Shown in pieces: positions 19,001-28,183 of a stretch of DNA of 59,428 bases. Location of the stretch: contig JAGTRY010000012.1 in NCBI GenBank assembly GCA_018262235.1, positions 1 to 59,428 on the forward strand. Reading direction: 5' to 3'. This stretch comes from Pseudomonadota bacterium (GTDB lineage Bacteria > Pseudomonadota > Gammaproteobacteria > Burkholderiales > Rhodocyclaceae). Every line of letters starts with the position of its first letter. Position 1 is the first letter of the stretch. The notes under the pieces are model-generated. The model saw only the letters and a program-made list of their open reading frames with translations, was not told where the DNA came from and ran no database searches. A program made the translations under genes and the position numbers.

Positions 19001-19354
19001 CGGCTGATGCTTCTTACCGTCAGGCATGAACTCGGTAATGGTCACACCCAGCGTGAGCATCTGATAGAGCCGCTCGTTGGCTGGCAATAGCCCTTCGACA
19101 AGATTCAGCGTCTGCACCTGCCGCACGATCTGGTCGATGCCGCCGGGCGAGAGTGGATAGCGCTCGCCCTTGTAGTCGAAGCGCCGCGTCTGCAGCACCT
19201 CGATCAGGCGAGGCTTCAGGATCACCTCGCGCGTACTGCCACGTAGCTCCAATGTTTCGGCTACTGACAGGAAGTGCCAGCCCAGATTAATCAGCAAGTG
19301 CAGCGCCGGTAGATGGGTACTGTACTGCTCGCGGGTTTGGGGCAGATTGCTCAT
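16073..19354 (-). CDS. hsdR: Type I restriction endonuclease subunit HsdR
   Basis: A 1,093-residue translocating restriction subunit. The nuclease motif is the VVIEAKRPDA stretch (~170). The SF2 motor has Walker A WHTTGSGKS (~345), DEGH box VDEGHRSHGG, motif III AFTGTPL and motif V/VI region LLTGFDEPRN with QAIARVNRLH. The start ATG at 19352-19354 (MSNLPQTREQ) is preferred over a 32-residue extension lacking conservation. The order is hsdM-hsdS-abi-hsdR, with Abi inserted. It cleaves unmodified foreign DNA together with HsdM and HsdS. Confidence 0.93.
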   Translation of the reverse strand: MSNLPQTREQYSTHLPALHLLINLGWHFLSVAETLELRGSTREVILKPRLIEVLQTRRFDYKGERYPLSPGGIDQIVRQVQTLNLVEGLLPANERLYQMLTLGVTITEFMPDGKKHQPTIALVDWQDVTANRWDVTEELEVLSTHGTHHRVPDVVCYLNGLPLVVIEAKRPDASHVGQATVEEGISQQLRNQRHDEIPQLFAYAQLLFAVSHTEGRYGTTGTALKFWARWREEQFTDAQLSEWKNQALKSEVQATLLAGKPAKLQAYFQQHWKQTLLPTDQDRLLAALLQPGRLLEFLRLFVLFDRKVGKVVARYQQFFGIRALLARTAERKPDGSREGGVVWHTTGSGKSFTMVFLTKALVLHEATQACRVLVVTDRLDLEDQLARNFINSGAFGSAIATKKEGEKAKVSSGRELARRIGQGNERIIFTLIHKFATASKLPECHNASSDLIVLVDEGHRSHGGETHERMRKALPRAAYVAFTGTPLLKKEKTANKFGPIVHAYTMQRAVEDGTVAPLLYEERVPALTINEEAVNSWFDKITAGLSSEQAADLKRKFASKRAVYGAANRLELIAWDIAQHFNENIKKLTLGLKGQVATDCKLDAIRYKQYLDDTGLVTSAIVMSAPDSREGNTTVDESKLPEVQKWWNANVGKNQDTYERDVLTDFGSDDSPDLLIVVDRLLTGFDEPRNTVLYIDKPLKEHNLIQAIARVNRLHEAKRYGVLVDYRGILKELDTAVKAYQDLEARTQGGYELADIEGLYQQFSTEYKRLPGLHDTLWATFAEVKNRQDLEQYRQVLMPRYAEDEEGQTYDTRQKIRDDFYAALTAFGLCLQTALSSRSFFEDHSFSEQDVHTYKESLRFFTSLRTIARQDALETVDYSVYEDQIRRMVDKQVIGQEVREPVGVYLVHKLGTGDEPENWSEEKTRNETDMIRTRLKKTIEQELADDPYAQKVFAELLKQAIAEAEAMFDHPLKQYALFKKFEEQVENRELDGVPDAFGDNAHARAYFGICRMAMGEEDFAKADAGTLVSESLSIDQIVRDAVAENSLNPQNIETAIRKALLPRLFTSLGLDRAREVIEQVIQVARVGLARGNF

Positions 19355-19358
19355 CGTC

Positions 19359-20276
19359 TTAAATCCAATGAGGGTGTTGTTGCCAGTTGGCAGGCATTCC
19401 CATCGCCGTCCGCCAGCGGGGCGTCGCAGCAATCGGCAGCAGCAAGGCATTGCAGGCGTCGCGCCAGACCACGCCGTTTCCTGACTGCGCGAGCAGATAG
19501 CGCAGCATCAGCAAGATGCAGAACACCCTGTCCCGCCGAGGCAACCGTGGCGCATTCCATTCGGGTTCATTCATTGCCTGCGGACGGATCGATAGCTCAC
19601 GGTTCCACAAGCGACTGTGGTGCGCGCACACATTGCGGATGTATGTCAGCACGTGCAGCCAATCCTGCAAGCGCTTGGGGTGCAGGTTGAAGGCATCTGC
19701 GACGGCTTGCTTGTCCGGGCTCAGCATCCCTTTGTAAAGACGGGACAGGGAGCCCATACTGATCAGCTCCGTACTCATCCAGATTGGTAAAGCCGGGTAG
19801 CCGCTGTAATGAGTCTGAAAGTGAGCAACGAAGGCGTCGCTTGACTGCGCCGTTTCGTTGCGGAGCTTCTGTAGCCAGGCTCCATGATCGAACTGGGGAT
19901 GAAAGTTGGCCGGATTCTCATGTCCGAACGCACCATAGGCCATACCTAGTTGATGCGTCACGCAGGTTCGCACCGCCACCTCGATCCGTTCAAGCGCGTC
20001 CATGACCAGAAGCCGGAGCTTGCGGTCGAACTCATACAGTTCGATCACCGTATCGAAGCTCGTTGCGGCCATGAACTGGCTGGTGACTTTGCCCGCCACA
20101 TCCCGTTGCCTGAATGGGTACCAGTAGGCGCTGAGGCGGTAATAGCTGATGTTTGCGAGCCGCTGCTCGGCAGCGGGCAGATCGGCAATCTGCATTCCGC
20201 GCGCTTGCAGAAACGCAAGCTGGTCGGGAAACGCCAATGCGGGCTTGGCGTAGGCGGGAAGTGGGGGAGCAACCAT
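19359..20276 (-). CDS. Abi_2-family (AbiD/AbiF-like) abortive infection protein
   Basis: A 305-residue Abi_2 protein. N-terminal LANISYYRLSAYWYPF and the central ELYEFDRKLRLLVMDALERIE are typical, and RNVCAHHSRLWNR (~220) is the HEPN R-x4-H ribonuclease-type motif. Abi proteins arrest growth after phage infection, presumably by RNA cleavage. It lies between hsdS and hsdR, ends 4 bp before the hsdR start, and follows a terminator-like hairpin, so it may have its own promoter. Confidence 0.87.
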   Translation of the reverse strand: MVAPPLPAYAKPALAFPDQLAFLQARGMQIADLPAAEQRLANISYYRLSAYWYPFRQRDVAGKVTSQFMAATSFDTVIELYEFDRKLRLLVMDALERIEVAVRTCVTHQLGMAYGAFGHENPANFHPQFDHGAWLQKLRNETAQSSDAFVAHFQTHYSGYPALPIWMSTELISMGSLSRLYKGMLSPDKQAVADAFNLHPKRLQDWLHVLTYIRNVCAHHSRLWNRELSIRPQAMNEPEWNAPRLPRRDRVFCILLMLRYLLAQSGNGVVWRDACNALLLPIAATPRWRTAMGMPANWQQHPHWI

Positions 20277-20290
20277 CAGGCGCCCCCCAC

Positions 20291-20340
20291 AAAAGAAAAA
20301 CCGCCAAGGTTGCGCTTGCAGAAGCAGAGGCGTGGCGGTT
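20291..20340 (-). terminator. Terminator after hsdS
   Basis: On the minus strand AACCGCC pairs with GGCGGTT around an inner hairpin, followed by a TTTTTCTTTT run. It lies between hsdS and the Abi gene and would reduce readthrough into abi-hsdR. Confidence 0.65.
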
Positions 20341-20405
20341 GTGTTGCAGCCACTTTAGCGCAAGTCGGATGAAATTGAAACCCGAATTTACCGGGGGCGG
20401 CTTGC

Positions 20406-21614
20406 TCACGCAGGCTCATGAGCAGCCCTTGGCGGAAGTTTGACCCGCCGCTTGCCAGTGAGCAGGTCGGCCATGAGGGCGCGTTTCTGAGTACGCAGAT
20501 TCTCTAGATCTACTTGTAACAGCCGAATTTCCTCCGATGCTGTACCTAACACTTTAGCTATGTAACGCTGGCGCTCCATCGGGGGCAAGGGCACCTTAAC
20601 ACTCATGAAATCCGCCGGCCGGACGTTCAACAGCCCATTGTTTCTGACCCCCGTGTTGACCATGGCACCCAGTTGGTCATGAAGGTAATCAGCCTCGAAG
20701 AGATACTTGAAGAAATCCGGATCACAGCGCCCATCAAGCTTGAAGCATACGTAAACATGAGGCACTAAACCTTGCTCGTACGCTTCTAGAGGAAACACGC
20801 AGCCAAACTCATACGACTTCGAGTTGCCCTTGTTGTAAGCAAACTCACCGCGCTTAAGCAGAATGTAGTCGTTCAGACTCTTACCAGCCATGAAGCGACT
20901 GTATTTTTCATCCTGGCGAACAAAGCCAGACCCCGAAGAAATCATCAGAATGGGATGCTCGACGCTATCACTCGTACGTTGAACACGCTCAGAAATATCA
21001 GACAGCGACAATCGTTCATGTTGGGCGCGACTATCCAACAGTAACGTTTGCATCAACGCTTGCTTTTGCTTCCGGCTGTTAGCAAGAAGCTTTTCGGCGG
21101 TAGTAATTGCCGTATCCCAAACACAAAGCGCTTCCGCTATGGCTTTCTGCTCTGCACATGGCGGAACGCTTACAGGAAACTGTTTAAGTTGGTCTGTATC
21201 GAGCCGTCCGGTTCCATGCCCTGCTTTATCGACCAATTCAAGGATCTCGCTTTTGCGACCCAATAGCTGGAATGCCAAGAACTCCGCATTGATCCCTTTA
21301 ACGGGCAGCAAGGCTTTGATGTCCTGATTGAATGACAGCTCTCGTTTGGATACGGCCACCGGAAGGTCTTTGAGCAAAGCCATTCCTCGGGTCAATACCA
21401 AAACGGACTCAGCGGGAACTACTGCTGCGGCTGCCTTGCCTGCCGAAGTGAGCTTGAGCCCCGAGTCTGTCAGCCAAAGCGATTTCATGTCTTTGACGGT
21501 CACCCAAGGAAAGTCGCCATTCCAGTAGTCCTCCCGCTCCTTGCTTGGCGTCCCCCCGGATACGAATTTGACGCAATCGCTCAACAGCTTGGACATCCAC
21601 CCCTTAGGCAACAT
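20406..21614 (-). CDS. hsdS: Type I restriction specificity subunit HsdS
   Basis: A 402-residue two-TRD specificity subunit. TRD1 (~1-150, FVSGGTPSKEREDYW, KQFPVSVPPCAEQKAIAE) is followed by a coiled spacer (KLLANSRKQKQALMQ). TRD2 (~200-360) ends in VPLPPMERQRYIAKVLG and a second coil. It decides which DNA sequence HsdM and HsdR act on. It overlaps the 43-codon ORF at its start, which couples it to hsdM. Confidence 0.92.
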   Translation of the reverse strand: MLPKGWMSKLLSDCVKFVSGGTPSKEREDYWNGDFPWVTVKDMKSLWLTDSGLKLTSAGKAAAAVVPAESVLVLTRGMALLKDLPVAVSKRELSFNQDIKALLPVKGINAEFLAFQLLGRKSEILELVDKAGHGTGRLDTDQLKQFPVSVPPCAEQKAIAEALCVWDTAITTAEKLLANSRKQKQALMQTLLLDSRAQHERLSLSDISERVQRTSDSVEHPILMISSGSGFVRQDEKYSRFMAGKSLNDYILLKRGEFAYNKGNSKSYEFGCVFPLEAYEQGLVPHVYVCFKLDGRCDPDFFKYLFEADYLHDQLGAMVNTGVRNNGLLNVRPADFMSVKVPLPPMERQRYIAKVLGTASEEIRLLQVDLENLRTQKRALMADLLTGKRRVKLPPRAAHEPA

Positions 21615-21735
21615 CCTTGCCCCTTTTGCGCTTCTTCACTGCCGTTACGGGCATCTGCGTTTGAATTGTGGCTTTGATGAAATGTCGTTGCACAGACTTT
21701 GGCTCTTCGTGCAACAGAGGACCGGCTTCACTCAT
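21604..21735 (-). CDS. 43-residue ORF bridging hsdM and hsdS
   Basis: The ATG at 21733-21735 overlaps the hsdM end and the TAA at 21604-21606 overlaps the hsdS start. The product begins MSEAGPLLHEEPKSV and has a very basic end (KKRKRGKDV). The exact overlaps on both sides suggest real, coupled translation. I recognise no family. It may be only a translational bridge or a small DNA-binding peptide. Confidence 0.5.
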   Translation of the reverse strand: MSEAGPLLHEEPKSVQRHFIKATIQTQMPVTAVKKRKRGKDVA

Positions 21736-23242
21736 AACCCAGCTCCTTGAGATAGCCCGCCATCTTCTCTTCAAGCACAGCGAGCTCAGCTTTTAGCTTG
21801 GACCGCTCTTCGCGCACGGCTTTCAGATCGATGGCTTCGGTTTCCTCAAAGGTATCGACATAGCGCGGGATGTTGAGGTTGAAGTCGTTCTCTGCGATCT
21901 CCTTCGGGCTCGCAAGGTAGGCATATTTGTCCACGCTCTTGCGGGCACGCACGGTTTGCTCGATGCGATCGAGATCCTGCGTGCGCAGGATGTTCTGGTT
22001 CTTACCATCCTGGTACGCACGGCTGGCATCGATGAAAAGCACTTTGTCGTCGGCCTTCTTCTTGCGCAGCACGAGGACGGCCGCGGGAATGCCGGTACCG
22101 TAAAAGAGCTTTTCAGGCAGGCCAATGACCACGTCGAGCAGATTTTCTTCGATCAGTTTCTGACGGATTTTGCCTTCTGCCGCACCGCGGAACAGCACGC
22201 CATGCGGCACGACGACAGCCATGCGGCCTGTGCCGGGTTTCATGGTTTCGACCATGTGAAGGATGAAGGCGTAGTCGGCTTTGGTGCGCGGAGGAACGCC
22301 ACGACGATAGCGGAAGAAGGGGTCTTTGGCGGCGGCCTCGTGCCCCCACTTTTCGAGCGAGAACGGTGGATTGGCAACGACAATGTCGAAATGCCGGAGC
22401 TGGCCATTGGCATCAAGCAGCTTGGGGTTACGCAGGGTGTCTCCCCACTCGATGCGGTGGTTGTCCTCGGCATGCAGGAACATGTTCATCTTGGCCAGCG
22501 CCCAAGTGCTGCCGATGGCTTCCTGCCCGTAGAGGGCGTACTTGCGGCTGCCCGTGCGTGCGCGGATGAGTTGGCCGCATTTCATGAGCAGCGAGCCTGA
22601 ACCACAGGTGGGGTCACTGATCTCTTCGCCTTCCTGCGGGTCCATGAGCCGCGCCATGAGTTGCGAAACTTCTGGCGGGGTGTAGAACTCGCCAGCCTTC
22701 TTGCCACTGGTGGAAGCGAAGTTTTTGATGAGGAATTCGTAGGCGTTGCCGATGACGTCTAACGTACCAACGCGGCTCTCGCGCAGGTTCAGTTCGGGCT
22801 TAGCGAAGTCTTCGAGCAGATGGCGGAGGATGTCGTTCTTCTGCGATTCGTCGCCGAGCTTGGTGGAGTTGAAGCTGATGTCCTGGAACACATCGCGCAG
22901 CTTGGTGATGTTGGCTTCTTCGATGGCGTGCAAGGCTTTATCGATGCGCTCGCCGTTGCCTGGCTGGTGCCTGGCTTTATGCAGCGCGTAAAAGCTTGCA
23001 CTACGGGGCAAAACAAAGCGCTCGTTCTTGAGTAATTCCTCAATGAGTTCAGGGTGGTCGCCGTGCTCGACCTTGTAGCGGTCGTAGTGGTCTTGCCAGA
23101 CATCCGAGATGTACTTGAGGAAGAGCATCGTGAGGACATAGTCCTTGTAGATGCTCGGGTCCACGGTACCTCGGAACGTATCGCAAGCAGCCCAGACGGC
23201 GGCGTTGATGGAGTCTTGCTGAATGGGAGTGGCTGTCGTCAT
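21728..23242 (-). CDS. hsdM: Type I DNA methyltransferase subunit HsdM (element B)
   Basis: A 504-residue adenine methyltransferase. The N-terminal helical domain (MLFLKYISDVWQDHYD) is followed by the SAM motif DPTCGSGSLLM (~200) and catalytic NPPFSLEKWGH (~280). The C-terminal coiled coil (AVREERSKLKAELAVLEEKM) contacts HsdS. It starts 5 bp after the half-HsdS gene and overlaps the small ORF downstream. It belongs to a different lineage from the partial HsdM at the left edge. Confidence 0.94.
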   Translation of the reverse strand: MTTATPIQQDSINAAVWAACDTFRGTVDPSIYKDYVLTMLFLKYISDVWQDHYDRYKVEHGDHPELIEELLKNERFVLPRSASFYALHKARHQPGNGERIDKALHAIEEANITKLRDVFQDISFNSTKLGDESQKNDILRHLLEDFAKPELNLRESRVGTLDVIGNAYEFLIKNFASTSGKKAGEFYTPPEVSQLMARLMDPQEGEEISDPTCGSGSLLMKCGQLIRARTGSRKYALYGQEAIGSTWALAKMNMFLHAEDNHRIEWGDTLRNPKLLDANGQLRHFDIVVANPPFSLEKWGHEAAAKDPFFRYRRGVPPRTKADYAFILHMVETMKPGTGRMAVVVPHGVLFRGAAEGKIRQKLIEENLLDVVIGLPEKLFYGTGIPAAVLVLRKKKADDKVLFIDASRAYQDGKNQNILRTQDLDRIEQTVRARKSVDKYAYLASPKEIAENDFNLNIPRYVDTFEETEAIDLKAVREERSKLKAELAVLEEKMAGYLKELGYE

Positions 23243-23246
23243 GGTG

Positions 23247-23834
23247 TCAGGTCAATTCAGATTCGTTCGAGAAGAGCGAAAGCGCGAGCGCATCGAGCTG
23301 GCTCTGCCGATTGCGGATCAAAGCATGGAGTTGGCGGGCTTCAGCGACAGCAGCGTCATTGAGCGCAACGATCAACTGCTGTGATTCGAGGGGTGGTACA
23401 GCAATTTGCATAGCTTCAAGAATGGGCCTGCGGATACTCAGCTGGTCCGTTCCCTCTGCGTTGCTGGCGAAGTAGCGCTGGGCAGGCAGGCGATTGATCT
23501 GCCAGCTCAGGAACTCTGAAAGCAGGGTGGGTGACTTGATACGCAAGAGAAAGAAGTACTGCGAGCAGACCGTGGGCTTGGGTACTTCCTTAAGGCACAC
23601 AGCGTAGTTGCGACCACCTCGAGCGACGAACACCACGTCACCCGGTTCAAGCCATTGTACGGGTTTGGTTACTTCCACAGCCGTGCGGGTGAGGCCGTCC
23701 CACGCAACTTCACCAGTCGGGCTGATATCCCGCATCTGCAATGCGTAGGCGTTGCCGTCGTCTACGACCGGCACGCTGCCGCGAAACGGGTGGCCTGCCT
23801 GGACTTCGACAAGATTCTTAAGAGTGAATTTCAT
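23247..23834 (-). CDS. Half-length HsdS-like protein (single TRD)
   Basis: A 196-residue protein from ATG at 23832-23834 (MKFTLKNLVEVQAGHPF). It has one target-recognition-domain-like region (GDVVFVARGGRNYAV; LSIRRPILEAMQIAVPPLESQQ) and one C-terminal helix. It is the first gene of the hsd operon, 5 bp before hsdM. A full two-TRD HsdS is also present, so this could dimerise to form an alternative specificity, compete with HsdS or act as a regulator. It is not an obvious truncation, having a clean start and stop. Confidence 0.8.
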   Translation of the reverse strand: MKFTLKNLVEVQAGHPFRGSVPVVDDGNAYALQMRDISPTGEVAWDGLTRTAVEVTKPVQWLEPGDVVFVARGGRNYAVCLKEVPKPTVCSQYFFLLRIKSPTLLSEFLSWQINRLPAQRYFASNAEGTDQLSIRRPILEAMQIAVPPLESQQLIVALNDAAVAEARQLHALIRNRQSQLDALALSLFSNESELT

Positions 23835-23846
23835 TGCACCAATCCG

Positions 23847-23924
23847 GTTGATGCGAAATTGTGCTTGCGTTCTCCGGATCATGCAACTACTATTTATTTA
23901 CGCATCATCCTTGTTGATGCAAAA
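23847..23924. promoter_or_regulatory. Divergent promoter region with repeated TTGATGC motifs
   Basis: GTTGATGCGAAA (23847-23858) and GTTGATGCAAAA (23913-23924) are direct repeats. GCATCA at 23902-23907 forms an inverted pair with TGATGC at 23915-23920. They lie between the divergent half-hsdS and DUF3892 genes, a good position for operators. Confidence 0.5.
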
Positions 23925-23939
23925 CTTTTGGAGATAATC

Positions 23940-24239
23940 ATGAAAGAGTTTGAAGTTAACTGTGTAACCAAGCCCAACCGCCAGAGCGCACACGAGCACA
24001 TCACCCATATTGGCCACACCGTGAACAAGTGGCGGCTGACTCGAGAAGCCGCCATCCAACGTATCGAATCCAAGACCGAGGCGTTCTACACCGTGGATCA
24101 GCAGACGGGAAAGCGCGCTTATATAGGTGTGGTTCGCGAGGCGGGCAAGGCGCCTTACCTGCGGACCCACGCGGACAGTAAGTGGAACGACAACCTGCTT
24201 GCACAGGCCGAGTGCGGGGCTGATTGCAAGATTCTCTGA
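23940..24239 (+). CDS. DUF3892-domain protein
   Basis: A 99-residue protein from ATG 23940 with a GGAG ribosome site upstream. The pattern ITHIGHTVNKW, FYTVDQQTGKRAYIGVV, PYLRTHADSKWNDNLL and a final Cys pair matches DUF3892, whose function is unknown. It is divergent from the hsd operon and shares its regulatory region. It is one of only two plus-strand genes in element B. Confidence 0.8.
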   Translation: MKEFEVNCVTKPNRQSAHEHITHIGHTVNKWRLTREAAIQRIESKTEAFYTVDQQTGKRAYIGVVREAGKAPYLRTHADSKWNDNLLAQAECGADCKIL

Positions 24240-24255
24240 TCTTCCGAAGCATCAG

Positions 24256-24286
24256 CAGTACGACGGGCACATTGCTCGTCGTACTG
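24256..24286. terminator. Strong hairpin after the DUF3892 gene
   Basis: Arms CAGTACGACGGGC and GCTCGTCGTACTG pair with one mismatch. There is no T-run, so it is a weak or factor-dependent terminator, or an RNA-stabilising structure. Confidence 0.5.
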
Positions 24287-24329
24287 CCGCTTGATACCAA
24301 CCATCGTTCAATTTCATGGAGGCAGCAAC

Positions 24330-25118
24330 TTGCAATCACTCACAACGGTCGTTCAAAGCCCACTGTTTTCATGGGTTGCTACCGCATTCGGCGGTCTTTG
24401 TGTCGTCGGCTTATTTTGGTGGCGAGCTGGTTCGTTTTTTTGCTTACTCGACCGATTTTGGAGGCTAGTAACCGGTAGGACAGAACTTCATGACCCAATC
24501 CTGAACGCCCTCCTCCGGGAAAGCCTGGATTTGGAGAAATTTCAGTTAATTTATGGCGTAAAAGCAGAAAATATCTCTGATTTACACAAGTTTTCTGAAT
24601 GGAAGAAGGAAAAACAGGTCGGGATGAGAAGTATCCACAAAGCTAGGCGCTGGATCGATGTCGCGTCTTCAGAGATTGTGCTGAAGCCACCAAAGTACTT
24701 CATTCGTGGGCGGTTAGGGATCGTCTTCTTGGCGACACTCTTTATCGTTGGGGCAGAGCAACTAACCTCATCAAAAAATGCTTTGTTGCGAATGCGCGAA
24801 ACGGCGGTTTGGTTCAAGACAGACGCTAAAACGGTTAAGGCACCTTTCGAAGGCTGGTCATTCGATCAGGTGCAATGCACAACCAGCAGAGTAGATGTGA
24901 TGAAACTGACGGGCTTCAACGCTTCAGAGGCTGAAGCAATTTGCGAAGCAATAGAACAAGATGGGCTGAAGAATCTGGTTATCAAAACAGTGAAACAGCA
25001 AGCATGGACAGGTATCTTTTTTGCATCCGCTGCTCTGTTAATCGCTCTAATTAACTTCTACTCGGCTCTTGGAGCACAGGAAGCTGTGTCCTTAAGAAAG
25101 CGCCTAAATTACCCATAA
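24330..25118 (+). CDS. Unrecognised membrane protein at the right end of the transposon
   Basis: 262 residues from TTG 24330, chosen because GGAGG lies 7 nt upstream; a farther TTG at 24291 has no such site. Membrane segments are at about residues 10-35 (SWVATAFGGLCVVGLFWW), 125-145 (GIVFLATLFIVGAEQL) and 228-252 (FFASAALLIALINFYSAL). A charged soluble region lies between the first two and a Cys-containing region before the third. The gene is AT-richer than the core chromosome. It is the last cargo gene before the right end; a role as a defence effector is possible but unsupported. Confidence 0.7.
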   Translation: MQSLTTVVQSPLFSWVATAFGGLCVVGLFWWRAGSFFCLLDRFWRLVTGRTELHDPILNALLRESLDLEKFQLIYGVKAENISDLHKFSEWKKEKQVGMRSIHKARRWIDVASSEIVLKPPKYFIRGRLGIVFLATLFIVGAEQLTSSKNALLRMRETAVWFKTDAKTVKAPFEGWSFDQVQCTTSRVDVMKLTGFNASEAEAICEAIEQDGLKNLVIKTVKQQAWTGIFFASAALLIALINFYSALGAQEAVSLRKRLNYP

Positions 25119-25142
25119 CTAGGATGTGTTTAACCACAAAGC

Positions 25143-25167
25143 AAAAGAGGCCATAAGGCCTCTTTTT
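25143..25167. terminator. Bidirectional terminator inside the right end of element B
   Basis: AAAGAGGCC-ATAA-GGCCTCTTT with A/T runs on both sides. It can stop the plus-strand membrane-protein gene and also gyrB readthrough coming from the right. Confidence 0.85.
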
Positions 25168-25176
25168 CGTGGGATC

Positions 25177-25244
25177 TTTTCACTATCCGTGGCAGTAATT
25201 TTTCACTTACTTGGCACGGATTTCACTTTCCGTGTCACCCGACA
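25177..25244 (+). repeat. Right end of element B: three packed TnsB-type sites
   Basis: Units TTTTCACTATCCGTGGCAG (25177-25195), TTTTCACTTACTTGGCACGG (25200-25219) and TTTCACTTTCCGTGTCACC (25221-25239), followed by terminal CGACA ending at 25244. The closely packed array next to the target gene matches the Tn7 right-end layout. Confidence 0.88.
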
Positions 25245-25247
25245 TCA

Positions 25248-25249
<2 letters not shown>
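25245..25249. repeat. 5-bp target site duplication (gyrB copy), TCATC
   Basis: Matches 1376-1380. On the gyrB strand it reads GATGA and covers the last two bases of the stop codon TGA (25250-25248), so gyrB stays intact. Confidence 0.88.
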
Positions 25250-27743
<2,494 letters not shown>

Positions 27744-27790
27744 TTAAAATCTGATTTTATGCAGGTTGGCCAGTACTGTCTGAAGACGGC

Positions 27791-28177
27791 CTATTTCCGG
27801 GCGTTTTCACTGACATCGATGAGTACGAGGCGACTGTTGGTATCGAATACCAACCGGCCTTCACCCTTGTAGTAATTTTCGGTTCGCCAGTTGTCAGCAC
27901 CGAAGTAGTAGGGCACCCAGGCGGTTCCTGAAGTTTGTACGCCAATATCGGTGGGGGCGCCAATGAGGCGTTCAACATCCACACGGCTCATGCCGATCTG
28001 CAACTTGGCAAACCTGCTGTTGGCCGCGATATTGCCAACGATTTGCCCTTGAAGCTGATCCTTGCCGATGACGCTTCGAACCTCTTGCTGAATTTCAGGG
28101 CGCTGATTCTGGCTGCTGCAGGCAACCAGAATCATCACACACATCCAGGCAAGGAAGGCTTTTGAAAAAAATTTCAT
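27791..28177 (-). CDS. BamE/SmpA-like outer-membrane lipoprotein
   Basis: A 128-residue protein with a signal peptide and lipobox (MILVACSS, Cys near residue 20). The C-terminal half, LQIGMSRVDVERLIGAP, resembles the BamE/SmpA-OmlA fold. It is probably exported and lipidated. Its position between dnaN and gyrB is unusual. The lipoprotein at 58200-58934 has the same C-terminal pattern (IQIGMTQEEVEKIMGHP; PFYFGTD versus PYYFGAD), so the two look like paralogs. It is unlikely to be the main BamE because the homology is short. Confidence 0.75.
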   Translation of the reverse strand: MKFFSKAFLAWMCVMILVACSSQNQRPEIQQEVRSVIGKDQLQGQIVGNIAANSRFAKLQIGMSRVDVERLIGAPTDIGVQTSGTAWVPYYFGADNWRTENYYKGEGRLVFDTNSRLVLIDVSENARK

Positions 28178-28183
28178 CCAGGT

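Larger units (their letters stand above)
1381..25244. mobile_element. Complete Tn7-like transposon inserted at the 3' end of gyrB (element B)
   Basis: The boundaries are read directly: the left end starts TGTCAGATGG at 1381, the right end finishes CACCCGACA at 25244, and TCATC flanks both sides. Multiple inverted TnsB-type sites are present at each end. The interior encodes TnsA, TnsB, TnsC and two TniQ proteins (13283 to 6698), with defence-type cargo on both sides of the transposition operon. The right end is next to gyrB, as the right end of Tn7 is next to glmS. No Cas genes or CRISPR array are present, so it is not a CRISPR-guided element. TnsE was not recognised. The element is 23,864 bp and looks intact. 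Confidence 0.9.

Noticed and set aside
1381-25244. CRISPR-associated transposon
   Set aside because: No Cas gene, repeat array or guide-like spacer repeat was seen in the element.
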